Shown here: positions 10,550-19,545 of the stretch, piece by piece
How positions within the stretch are numbered: position 1 is the stretch's first letter
How the letters are laid out: each line of letters opens with the position of its first letter
Assembly (NCBI GenBank): GCA_963555705.1
Contig: OY743190.1
Span: 12,685,501 to 12,749,500, forward strand
Reading direction: 5' to 3'
Length of the DNA stretch: 64,000 bases
Source of the DNA: Ligustrum vulgare
Taxonomy: Eukaryota; Streptophyta; Magnoliopsida; Lamiales; Oleaceae
Notes under the pieces: model-generated
Told to the model about the DNA's origin: nothing
Seen by the model: only the letters and a program-made list of their open reading frames with translations
Database searches by the model: none
Made by a program: the position numbers and the translations under genes

Positions 10550-12062
10550 ACATAGTAAGAGCATGCATGTTAACTATCCGAATTTGTTAAACATTCATGA
10601 ATCATGTTGTGAGCAATATTTTGATGGATTCTATGGGCATGATGATTATTTGTTTTGGAAAGTTGGATTGTTTCCTTGTACATGTGTCATGCATGAATTG
10701 CTAGTGGGAGGAGCACATGATAGTTGTTTGATGGGGCGATTTAAAATCAACGGGGTTTTAGGGGTATTATGTGATCAATTTTATTGGCCTATTTTGAAAA
10801 TTGGTGTTGAGCATGTTTGCACTTGCAGTAAATGCCGAACTTGTAAAATGGCTAAACTTAAGTTTTTTCCCCAAGAATTCCATACATATTTACCCATCAT
10901 GAGTAAACCTGGGAGTACTACTTCTATGAATTTTATAGTGGGTTTACTTGGAACAAAGAAAGAAGATGAAGCTATTTTTGTGATTGTTGGTAGAAGAATT
11001 AAAATGTCACGTTTGATTGCATGCTATGAAACCAACAAGGTTATCAACCTAGCTAATCTTTTCTTTCAGGAGGTCGTGCATTTGCACGAAGTTGGTGCTA
11101 AGTTTGTGGTTGTTAAATTTGCTTGCGATTTAATTGCTCATCATAATAGCAAGTTTTCTCCACTTAAAATTGCCTGTGACTTTAACCTATTAACTCTATT
11201 GAACTTTATGCACATGTTTATCGAAGAAAGAGTTGGTTGGGGTGGGCACGAGAATGCACCTTTGGTTAAGCCCCTTTGCAGGAGGCTCGAGCTTCCATTT
11301 AGGGGAATTGGAATGCAATGTGCTTCCAATGCCAACCATGGCGGGAAACATATTCCGTTTGATCCAGGCGGTCGGATGTGTTCCCATTCGTGGAAAGAGC
11401 GACCCCCCGATCAAATAAAATCCAAATTGCTACTCTGCGGTGTTGGCACATCTCAAGCTTTTGGCAACGCCTACAAATTGACTTTGCACGGTGAGTATGA
11501 AATTTCAGTTACATTTATTGTGTCTGAATTTTCTATTTTTATTGTAGGTGCCGATTCGAGGTCGAATCTCTTTCGAGATGGAGGAGATGATGAGAATCGG
11601 GAAGGTCCAACTTCAACGCATGAACCTGTGATCCACAATGTTGCAAGATCAAAGTTCAAGGAGTTTCACGATAGTGCATTCAAGCAAGATTCGAGGTCGA
11701 ATCCTTTTCAAGAGGGAGGGGATGATGAGAATCGGGAAAGTCAAACCTCGATGCACGTTCCCGTGGGACCCATGACGAGATCCGAAGTTGAAGAGGTTCA
11801 AGATTCGAGGCTAAACAATGTGAATAAATCAAGAAAAACAAGTCGAGAATCAAGTTGGAGTAAAAAGGAAGACGAAATTGGAAACAACCAACCAATTTCG
11901 GTCGACCGAAAGTCTGCAGAGTTTTTTGAATCAAGCCTCAGTCAGTTTCGGATGAGCAGAGGTCGACCGAAAGTCCAGTTTCGGTCGACCATGAGATCGA
12001 CCGAAAAAAAGTTCGGTCGACCGAAACCTATCTTTCGGTCGACCGAAAGTCCTCCGAAATGA
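10467..12062 (+). CDS. Element B ORF2: divergent integrase-like protein running into the 3' LTR
   Basis: The frame opens with an ATG at 10467, overlaps ORF1 by 83 bp in another frame and encodes about 531 aa. Residues 85-130 hold a diverged HHCC integrase zinc finger ending CTCSKCRTCKMAK. A weak trace of the integrase core follows (MNFIVGLLGTKKEDEAIFVIVGRRIKMSRLI), but I cannot identify the D,D,E catalytic triad. Residues about 255-320 come from a GC-richer segment unlike integrase. The end returns to the family tail (ADSRSNLFRDGGDDENREG) and continues about 475 bp inside the LTR. The frame being open over 1.6 kb is notable for an apparently inactive protein. Confidence 0.6.
   Translation: MGKIYWDVLMIKRTSLLTFLDAPSFCLEHSKSMHVNYPNLLNIHESCCEQYFDGFYGHDDYLFWKVGLFPCTCVMHELLVGGAHDSCLMGRFKINGVLGVLCDQFYWPILKIGVEHVCTCSKCRTCKMAKLKFFPQEFHTYLPIMSKPGSTTSMNFIVGLLGTKKEDEAIFVIVGRRIKMSRLIACYETNKVINLANLFFQEVVHLHEVGAKFVVVKFACDLIAHHNSKFSPLKIACDFNLLTLLNFMHMFIEERVGWGGHENAPLVKPLCRRLELPFRGIGMQCASNANHGGKHIPFDPGGRMCSHSWKERPPDQIKSKLLLCGVGTSQAFGNAYKLTLHGEYEISVTFIVSEFSIFIVGADSRSNLFRDGGDDENREGPTSTHEPVIHNVARSKFKEFHDSAFKQDSRSNPFQEGGDDENRESQTSMHVPVGPMTRSEVEEVQDSRLNNVNKSRKTSRESSWSKKEDEIGNNQPISVDRKSAEFFESSLSQFRMSRGRPKVQFRSTMRSTEKKFGRPKPIFRSTESPPK
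11226..11420. other. GC-rich segment of foreign origin inside element B ORF2
   Basis: This segment of about 195 bp is clearly GC-richer than its surroundings and replaces the position where the integrase core should be. All six frames give plausible-looking but unrecognised peptides, so I cannot name the source. It may be a captured gene fragment. Confidence 0.4.
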
Positions 12063-12513
12063 AAAAACGGGGTTTTTCTTGCAATTTCAACAAAAACGGG
12101 GTTTTTCTTGTAAATACCGAAATTGCACATTTTTCCCATTTTGTACATTATATTCTCATTTCTCTTCATTTTGTAACTTAACTTGGTTTGTTCATTAGAG
12201 AGCTCTTGAGAGCTAGGGCTTGAAGTCCCCCCTTCTTGAGGTAAGGTTAAACCTCTTTGATCTTGTATCTTCTTGGAATTTAATCAACTTTATCTTGAGT
12301 ATTATTATTCTTGTGTTGTTGTTTATTTTCCGCCACCTTGGAATTTGTTTAATTCTCTCCATTGGGCTAGGGTTAGTTTAATCCTTGAATTTTGGGTTAG
12401 ATTTAAACTTAGGTTAAGGTGTTTATCCATTTATTTACCACTTTAGCTTTCTTGGGTTGGTATTAAAATTGTTGTGGGAATTTTCGGTCAATGCACCGAA
12501 GGGGTTCGCATCA
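11588..12513 (+). repeat. Element B 3' LTR
   Basis: This LTR is 926 bp and nearly identical to 6839-7760. It is followed by the TCATG target duplication (12514-12518). The palindrome array lies at about 11896-12052. Confidence 0.92.
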
Positions 12514-12518
12514 TCATG

Positions 12519-13796
12519 GGAGGAACCCAAGGGGTAGGGATGGAGTGGATGGTAATCTTGGAAGTATAAAGATGAAAATTCCTTCTTTCCATGAGAAGAG
12601 TGATCTGGATGCCTACTTAGAATGGGAAAGGAAAATAAAATTGATTTTTGAATGTCATAGGTACTCCGAGGATAAAAAGGTTAAGTTAGCGGTAGTTGAG
12701 TTTATCGACTATGCCTTAACTTGGTGGGATAATTTGTTGCTCACTTGGAGAAGGAATCTAGAGGGTAGTGTGGATACTTGGGATGAATTGAAGAGTCTTA
12801 TGAGGAAAAGATTTGTACCAAGTCACTACTATAGGGGGCTCTATCAAAGGTTACAAACTCTTACTCAAGGAACTAAAGGGGTTGAAGATTATTACAAGGA
12901 GTTGGAGAAGGCCTTGATAAGGGCTAACATAGAGGAGGATAGAGAAGCCACTATGACTCGATTTATGAGTGGATTGAATAGGGAGATAGCCAATGTGGTG
13001 GAATTACACCATTATGTAGAGATGGAGGAGTTGGTACACATGGCCCTTAAAGTGGAGGCTCAATTGAAGAAGAATGAGCAATTTAAAAGAAAAGGGCAAG
13101 ACAAATTTTTGGGGGGTCCTAGTTCCAATTGGAAGTCTAAGTGGGGAAGTGAAAGGGTTGATAAAACACCACTTAAGGATAATGTTGAAACCTCCAAGGG
13201 TAAGGAAGTGGGTTTCGTCAAGGATAAACCAAAGGTTGTTCCTACCGCTTCTAGGAGTCGGGATATTGAATGCTTCAAATGTAGAGGACGGGGACATTAT
13301 TCTCAAGAGTGCCCTAACAATAGGGTGATGATTATTAAAAATGGGGAGTGGTACTCGGAAGATGAAGATGACGAAGAGGGAGTGCCATGTGGGGGAGATA
13401 GTAATGGTGAGGAAGAAGAGGTGGAGGGAGTTGTTAGCCCACCCAAGTTTTTAGTCACCATTAGATCTCTCAACACCCAAACCAAGGTGGATGGGGCAGC
13501 TAAGCAAAGGGAGAATATTTTTCACACTAGGTGTCTTGTGAGGACAAAGCTTGTAGTCTCATCATTGGTGGGGGAAGTTGCACCAATGTAGCTAGCACTA
13601 GTATGGTGGAGAGGTTGAGATTACCTTTAATGCCACTAACTAGTCCTTATAAGTTACAATGGTTAAGTGATTATGGTGAGTTGAAGGTAAGCAAACAAGT
13701 ACTACTTACTTTCAACATTGGAACATATAAAGATCAAGTACTTTGTGATGTTGTTCCCATGCAAGCTACACATATATTATTGGGAAGGCCATGACA
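12519..13796 (+). pseudogene. Element A gag (capsid + zinc knuckle) and protease, frameshifted
   Basis: This continues the gag of 6514-6838. It contains the retrotransposon gag domain (MKIPSFHEKSDLDAYLEWE... through WDELKSLMRKRFVPSHYYRGLY) and a CCHC zinc knuckle at about 13267-13311 (C-x2-C-x4-H-x4-C, ECFKCRGRGHYSQEC). A one-base deletion near 13540 shifts the frame just before the protease. The protease resumes in another frame (CSLIIGGGSCTNVAS) with the catalytic Asp replaced by Gly, and ends at a TGA at 13793 where Trp is expected (GRP-W). The gene is therefore inactive on at least three counts. Confidence 0.85.
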
Positions 13797-14278
13797 ATAT
13801 GATAGGAGAGTATTGCATGATGGTAGGAAAAATAGGTATAGCTTCCAAATGAATGGGAAACCCTTAACACTCCTACCTTTGAGTCCGGAAGAAGTTTATA
13901 AGGACCAATTGAAACTCAAGAGGGAGGAGGAGGAGGAAAAAGAAAGAAGAAAAAAAGATGGAGCTGAGTGGAGGCCAAAAAGAAAGTGAAAAAAAAAGAG
14001 GGGAGAAAAGTAGTGAGAAAAAAATGAGGGGGTGCAAGAAAAAAGAAAGAAAGTAAAAGATGTCGAGAAAAGAATGAATTTCTATACGAGTAAAGGGGAT
14101 GTGGAGAGAGCTTTAAAAGAAAATCATTCAATTATTTTGATGGTGTATAAGGAGTCCCTCCTTACACTTGATGACCCTCACACTTCCCTCCCCACTTTAG
14201 CTACTTCTTTGTTGCAGGAGTTCGAAGATGTCTTCCCGGAGGAGATGCCTAGTGGACTTCCACCAATTAGGGGCATCT
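13797..14278 (+). pseudogene. Element A protease-RT linker and start of RT
   Basis: A Lys/Glu-rich linker with stops is followed by the motif LPTLATSLLQEFEDVFPEEMPSGLPP, which precedes RT in gypsy polyproteins. The frame is cut by the LOG-cargo element at the CATCT target site (14274-14278). Removing the insertion gives an in-frame TAG where Glu is expected, so this copy already had a stop codon or acquired one. Confidence 0.8.
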
Positions 14279-14962
14279 TGTAGCGCCCCGAGTTCCGTAT
14301 ACCCGATTCACTACGTCATTTTCTGTCTAAATTTTTCGAATAATATTTTTTGCGGAAGAAATAATTGAAATTCATTTTTGGCAACATTAAATAAACTGTA
14401 ATGGCCGATAAAATTGAAACATTTATGAAACCATTTGAAATAGTAAATCGAACCATTAATTTTGTAAAGAAATTGACAATGTCATAATTTCTCAAATAAA
14501 TGAACTTCTCTAAATTATTCGATTGTTTGGAAAAATACGGAAATCATTAACGTCAAACTTTCAACCGTTTAACGATTATTGCCACCATCATTCATCGCTC
14601 GCCACCGTCTCCGAAATCTGCAAAACTGTTAAAAAGTAGGGTGAGTATTTCATGGGGGAAATACTCAGTAGACTCATCGCAAATTAATTTAATTTATAAG
14701 ATGATTAAACACATAAATCCCGGCTCTTTATAAAACGGGCATTGATAGAGCTTCTTTATAAAACTGCTCTTGATAAAACTCATATTGTGCATTACAGCAC
14801 GGGACATATTTTGCAAATCATAGGCTCTTTGAAATTAGCTCTTTGAAAACAGCTCTTTGAAAACCATATACTTATAAAAATATTTTAATTATGCCAAGCA
14901 TAATTTCTTTTGAAAGCATAACATAAGATATGATTGAAATCCTCATAAACATAAGAAGACAC

Positions 14963-15349
14963 AAGAACTTTACCGAACTTAGGTGGCAAGAATTCTTATG
15001 CAGTAAAATCATAATAACAGTAAGTTTTCATCATAACATAGGATAAGATCGAAATCCTCATAAATATAAGAATTTTACCGAACTTAGGTGGCAAGAATTC
15101 TTATGTAGTAAAATCATAATAACAGTAAGTATACCAAAACATAATTCATGAAATTCATAGGGATCATTTCCATCATAACATAAGATAGGATCGAAATCCT
15201 CATAAACATACGCGACAGGAATTTTACCGAACTTAGGTGGTAAATCCTCATAAACATATGGAAAGACAGGAATTTTACCGAACTTAGGTGGTAAATCCTC
15301 ATAAACTTATGGAGACACAAGAATTTTACCGAACTTAGGTGGTAAGAAT
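14963..15349. repeat. LTR subrepeat: TTTACCGAACTTAGGTGG cluster
   Basis: Five copies of a core around TTTACCGAACTTAGGTGG are separated by variable spacers that share ATCCTCATAAACAT. The same cluster recurs 6585 and 13170 bp further on, in the other two LTRs. Confidence 0.85.
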
Positions 15350-15675
15350 TCTTATGTGCATAGCAATGATCCAAAACATATAAAACATTATCGTAAAAAC
15401 ATAGGGTATACTTACTTTTCATAAAAACATAAGGTATATTTACCTTTCATAAAACATACTTAATTTTCTTGAAAATTGACTTTCACAAGTCACATGACAT
15501 TCATATGAAATCATAATTTAAATCAATTAATAAGTGCGAGTCTACCTCAAATCCGACGAGTGCAAAGTTGAGCGGGAATGACTTCAATTTCTTTAAATTC
15601 TCCGTACGCTTCGTCTTAGCCAATAAGTCACTTTAGTCTATCGAATATATAGTTCAAAATGATAAATTATAATTT

Positions 15676-15835
15676 GAGGACTAAAATTGATGTTTTGAAA
15701 GTTGAGGGACTAAAATGAATACTTTTGATAGTTGAGGGACTAAAATGAATACTTTTGAAAGTTGAAGGACTAAAATGAATATCTTTGAAAAGTTGAGGGA
15801 CTAAAATGAATACTTTTAAAACTTGGGCTTAAAAG
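15676..15835. repeat. LTR subrepeat: about 30-bp tandem unit
   Basis: Units of the form GTTGAGGGACTAAAATGAAT followed by ACTTTTGAAA are repeated about five times with small changes. They grade into looser AGGGACTGA-type units up to about 16010. The unit is present in all three LTRs. Confidence 0.85.
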
Positions 15836-17065
15836 TAAATCAGCAGGTACTGAAATAAAAGAGTTTAAAGTTAAAGGGCTGAAATAAATCATTTTAGAGC
15901 TTTGAGGCTGAAATGGATGAGTTTAAAACAGTAGGGACTGAATTAAAACAATTTAAAACATCAGGGACTGATTTTGAAACATTTAAAACTATAGGGACTA
16001 AAGTTGAAATTCTGAAAATTAATATAATATATCAGATTTACTTTACTCTCTCTATTTTCGTTCAAATCAGAGAGAGAGAGACGAGTTAGAGGCGCAGGGA
16101 GAAAGGGACGATCGACTGCCCTCTAGCGAAACCGGCGAAGGTGCGTTCTGCCGGCGATTCGCCGGCGCAGGGTGCGCCAAGAGGCGGTTCAAGAGGGTTC
16201 AAGTCTTGTGAAAACTTTGGTGGAGGTTGCGGTGAACTTGAAGTAGTTGGGCGGCTCAGACGATGAGTGCAGAGGGTGTTGATGATGATGATGACGCTGA
16301 TTCAATTGGGTGTTTTAGGGAGGTTGTGATTTTGGTGGTGGTGATGATGATGGAGTTGGCCGACTGTGGAGGTTGTGGTTGAATTTGAGTTGATTGAATT
16401 ATTTGGTGGTTTGGCAGTATATTGGTGATATTGGGGCAGTGGACTGGTTTCAATCTTGGAGGTGATGACTGTTTTGAGGAGTTCAACCGAGGCAGGGGTT
16501 CTGCTATGGAAGTTAGAGGCTTGGTTCCTTGAAGATGATGGTTCAAGAGATTGAAGCATTACCTCGTATGTTGATTGTTGGTGATGAATAAGAAGATGAA
16601 GGAGAAGAAGGTGGCCTGGTGATGATGATAGGTTTGTGGTCCATGTGCTGAGTGGAATCTGATGATGGAAAATTAGTGATGATAATGATGATGTTTTAAA
16701 GAAAAAGAGAAAGAAAGGAAACATGATTAAGGGAATATGCTTTCGGCTATAGGATAATTAGGCTAATGTTTAATTTAAGATAATTAATTAAAATTTGACT
16801 AACTTCGATTTAAAAATGTATTTAAAACAGATATATTTTGGACTGAAAAATGATTTTGAAAATAATACTTTGAATAAATAATTAAAGTAATATAATTTTA
16901 GAAATTCGGAAATTTAATTTAAAATCGAACAAATTCGATATTTCTTGACTTGGCTAGACGAATCCGTCGCGGCGTTAATTTCAAAATAATAGGTGAAATA
17001 GTAGCGACACAATTTTCTAAATATTAAAATAATTATTTATTGCATAAAAATTCTGGGTCGCTATA

Positions 17066-17084
17066 ATCTTACCCCCTTAAAATA
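17066..17084 (-). other. LOG-cargo element polypurine tract, copy 1
   Basis: The minus strand reads TTTTAAGGGGGTAAGAT directly against the left LTR. It is the polypurine primer for plus-strand DNA synthesis and fixes the orientation together with the PBS at the other end of the internal region. The neighbouring minus-strand sequence (GAGGACGAAATTATTTTAAG) resembles the end of Tekay/Del polyprotein genes. Confidence 0.85.
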
Positions 17085-17961
17085 ATTTCGTCCTCGAAAT
17101 TAAACTTACTTAATCTTATGATTTCTGAATACTTAATCAGAATCTCTTCTTCTTTCTCTTATGTAGCATCATCGCTACCATATTTAACCCAACCATATTT
17201 AACCCACTGGACTTTGACTAAATGCATCACTTTGTTTTCTTAAGAACATGGACTTTTCTATAGACATATGTGTCTACTCATAAATTCTTCTGAATCAAAA
17301 TGAAAATTCCCAATCGTATGTGATATTTCATCATATCTTGTAGTATTCATGTAACATGTCACTTATCATCGTATCATGTGACCTCAAATATTCGTATATA
17401 TCTCTAAAATTTCAACAAATCTTTACTGATATATCATATCATAAAAAATTTTCCTTTCTTCTTATCATCGAATATTTCCAAAATAATCAAAGAATTACCT
17501 GAATATTCTCTCTACAATATATACCCAATAACATATCAACATAATATCATCAACTTATCATTCCAATATTTGTAACCCAAAAATTCATTAAACAAATATC
17601 TCCCAAACTAAGATTCTTTACTTAATTATCATCACATTTCCTGCAAAGTATTTCTTTCACTTGTATATACGTATGAATTCTGATTCAATACGGTCCTTAT
17701 TTCTCTTTCACGTATTCCCGTATTATTTCTATACCTTGATTATTATATCAAAATATCAGTACTCAAAATCCAAGAAAAATATTCCAAATCTCCAATCAAA
17801 TCTCCCTTTATCAAAAAAATTAAACGGCGCATAAACTCTTGTCTCCTCTTTTCATTAAAATAATCCTGCGCTTTCTTGCTGGACACAACATCACGCGGAT
17901 TCACTCAGATCCTTTACGCTTTTAAATAGTTCATGCTGGGAAGAGGTTGAATCATCAAACA
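17085..17961. other. Internal non-coding DNA upstream of the Cys4 gene
   Basis: This AT-rich sequence has no gag-pol similarity seen on either strand. A TATA-like TTTAAATAG at 17921-17929 lies 33 bp before the ATG of the following gene. The second copy is at 23670-24546. Confidence 0.5.
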
Positions 17962-18513
17962 ATGGATATCATCCTTACAAACATTCGCAAGTATTATTCC
18001 AATCTTCCTTTGAATGATCTGAAAAAGATCTATAGAATAAGGCTCGAAAGATTGAGGTTGCTGATGGCTCATGATATTCCAGAAGATGTTCGCTGGTTGA
18101 TAGAAGCAAAGGTTCGACTATCTGGTGAATTACCATCAACATTTCCAAAACATATGCCTGGTTTAGGTAAAAGCACGTTCGCAAAGAAACGAAGAGCAAA
18201 AAGGCTGGGTGGTTGCTACAAATGTGCTCGTTGGAATTGTGATACTCGTTGCAAATCAGTAGGATATTCTTCTACTAATCGGGATGATAAAATCGAATTC
18301 ATAAAGGGTGGACTGAGTAAGGAGTCTTTGGATGATATTCGACTGACTCTTGAGACGCACCCAAGTGGTTATGTGCAACGTGAACTTCTCTCCTTATACG
18401 CTCAGTTTAACGAGGACAAAAATCGTTATAGTCTCCAAAATATAATATCGAAAGATCCTGTTTGCCAATCTGTTTTACAAAATGAGGCTTCTGGCAGTTC
18501 AGCAATGATATAA
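17962..18513 (+). CDS. Basic Cys4 protein resembling viral nucleic-acid-binding (cysteine-rich) proteins, copy 1
   Basis: The product is 183 aa from the ATG at 17962 (context AACAATGG); an upstream in-frame TTG is not needed. The N-terminal half is helical and basic (RIRLERLRLL around residue 30). Residues 70-97 carry the diagnostic block: a small-residue/Ser/Ala/basic segment (KSTFAKKRRAKRLGG) directly followed by C85-x2-C88-x4-C93-x3-C97. A positively charged arm ending in RRAK plus a short Cys cluster is, from family knowledge, the signature of the viral nucleic-acid-binding protein family of carla-, allexi- and vitiviruses (Pfam PF05515), small RNA-binding proteins some of which suppress silencing. 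The match is to motif layout only. This protein is nearly twice the usual viral length and has an unrecognised C-terminal 85 residues. It is encoded antisense to the retroelement, 369 bp upstream of LOG. Alternatively it is an unrelated plant zinc-binding protein. Confidence 0.55.
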   Translation: MDIILTNIRKYYSNLPLNDLKKIYRIRLERLRLLMAHDIPEDVRWLIEAKVRLSGELPSTFPKHMPGLGKSTFAKKRRAKRLGGCYKCARWNCDTRCKSVGYSSTNRDDKIEFIKGGLSKESLDDIRLTLETHPSGYVQRELLSLYAQFNEDKNRYSLQNIISKDPVCQSVLQNEASGSSAMI

Positions 18514-18576
18514 GGTAAATCTTTTAAAATATTTTGCTGCTTTCTTTCACGCGTTTTGAAAATAAAATATATTTTC

Positions 18577-18691
18577 CTTTCTCGAGTTTTGATAAAGCTG
18601 GAAATAAATATATTTTTCTTTTCTCGAGGTTTGATAAAGCTGGAAATAAATATATTTTTCTTTTCTCGAGGTTTGATAAAGCTGGAAATAA
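18577..18691. repeat. Three 42-bp direct repeats between the Cys4 gene and LOG, copy 1
   Basis: The unit TTCTCGAGGTTTGATAAAGC plus GGAAATAAATATATTTTT occurs with CTCGAG at 18581, 18623 and 18665, an exact 42-bp period. It lies in the 369-bp spacer between the two antisense genes and is a candidate regulatory repeat of the LOG promoter. It recurs at 25162-25276. Confidence 0.9.
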
Positions 18692-18799
18692 TTCACCGAA
18701 AGGTGATATCTTTGGTAAAACAGTCAAAAGTTGGCCGATTTTGTCAAAAGTAAATCTTTACTTTTTCAGAATCAATCAAAAACAGTAAATTTTTCCGGC

Positions 18800-18808
18800 T
18801 TTAAATAG
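18800..18808 (+). promoter_or_regulatory. TATA-like box before LOG, copy 1
   Basis: TTTAAATAG lies 75 bp upstream of the LOG ATG. The same nonamer precedes the Cys4 gene (17921-17929). A 9-bp inverted repeat (AAAAGTAAA/TTTACTTTT, 18746-18765) lies just upstream. The spacing fits a plant TATA box followed by a leader of about 45 nt. Confidence 0.45.
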
Positions 18809-18882
18809 CCAAACATATTTCATAGTTCAGGCATCCCAAAACCACATCTTCTTCGTAAGTTTTCCCTTCTTTACTATCAAAG

Positions 18883-19536
18883 ATGGAAGCACCAAAACTT
18901 CGACAGATCAAAACTATTTGTGTATTTTGTGGATCAAAAGTAGGGAAAGGCTTCGGTTATCTAGAAGCGGCTGTAGATCTTGGAAAGAAACTGGGGGAAA
19001 AAGGTATCACTCTTGTATATGGGGGTGGTAGCAGTGGTCTAATGGGTTGTGTTTCCCAATCTGCTCTTGCAGAGAAATCAAAAGTAATCGGTGTCATACC
19101 TGTCCCTTTGGTAGATGTTGCAGGCAAAACACGAGGGCATGAAGTTCAAACCTTATCCATCCATGAACGCATAACTTGTATGCTATATGGTTCTGATGCC
19201 TTTATAGCCCTGCCCGGAGGTTTTGGTACCTTAGAAGAAATCTTTAACATTACCTCGTGGGCTCAACTAGATCTCCATACTAAGCCTATTGGACTTCTGA
19301 ATGTTAACAATTTCTTTGATGGTTTGTTAACTTTTCTTGATTATGCTGTGGAACAGGGATTCATCTCTCCATTTTCCAGAAGGCTTCTTATTTCTGCTCC
19401 TACTATTGATGAACTACTGGATAAGCTGCAGTCATATATCTCAATACAAGATCCAGCAGGGGTTAAGATAGATTGGTCGCAAGGAAGGGGAATCAAGCGA
19501 AAATGGAGTCCGGTTAATGTAAACTTAACTCTGTGA
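18883..19536 (+). CDS. LOG: Cytokinin riboside 5'-monophosphate phosphoribohydrolase (LOG), intronless, copy 1
   Basis: The product is 217 aa, the normal LOG length. LOG proteins hydrolyse cytokinin nucleotides to the free active base plus ribose 5-phosphate in the cytosol. The Rossmann-type LOG fold is visible: ICVFCGS at residues 12-18, GGGSSGLMG at 47-55, the family signature PGGFGTLEE at 111-119 with its catalytic Glu, then WAQL, KPIGLLN and GFISP. Residues 94-96 keep the HER of the conserved HxRKxxM motif, but the Lys is Ile here, so activity needs testing. Plant LOG genes normally have several introns; this frame has none, which points to capture from an mRNA. It is antisense to the retroelement that carries it. 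It has its own TATA-like box, and its 3' region has structured repeats and a polyadenylation-like signal. Confidence 0.88.
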   Translation: MEAPKLRQIKTICVFCGSKVGKGFGYLEAAVDLGKKLGEKGITLVYGGGSSGLMGCVSQSALAEKSKVIGVIPVPLVDVAGKTRGHEVQTLSIHERITCMLYGSDAFIALPGGFGTLEEIFNITSWAQLDLHTKPIGLLNVNNFFDGLLTFLDYAVEQGFISPFSRRLLISAPTIDELLDKLQSYISIQDPAGVKIDWSQGRGIKRKWSPVNVNLTL

Positions 19537-19545
19537 ATCTTAGAA

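Larger units (their letters stand above)
6839..12513 (+). mobile_element. Element B: young non-autonomous Ty3/gypsy retrotransposon lacking RT
   Basis: The LTRs at 6839-7760 and 11588-12513 (922 and 926 bp, TGATGAG...CGCATCA) are flanked by the target duplication TCATG at 6834-6838 and 12514-12518. By eye the LTRs differ by about four substitutions and one 4-bp indel (CCAA), so the insertion is recent. The internal region carries two long open frames that hold a gag remnant, a protease and a divergent integrase, but no reverse transcriptase. It needs enzymes in trans, presumably from an A-like relative with similar LTR ends. Confidence 0.92.
14279..17065 (-). repeat. LOG-cargo element LTR 1 (left, 3' LTR), 2787 bp
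   Basis: The plus strand reads TGTAGCGCCCCGAG...GGGTCGCTATA. Inside are several kinds of subrepeat: the motif TTTACCGAACTTAGGTGG five times between 14970 and 15345, and a roughly 30-bp unit containing GGGACTAAAATGAATACTTT about five times at 15676-15830. A GC-rich, Asp/His-codon-rich segment with GATGATGAT runs lies at about 16060-16680. Minus-strand His/Ser-rich open frames of 96 and 140 codons fall in that segment but match no known protein. Confidence 0.92.

Noticed and set aside
16256..16724. Minus-strand His/Ser-rich open frames (96 and 140 codons) as genes
   Set aside because: They lie inside the LTR, are low-complexity, overlap each other in different frames and resemble no known protein. 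Their presence in three LTRs only reflects LTR identity.
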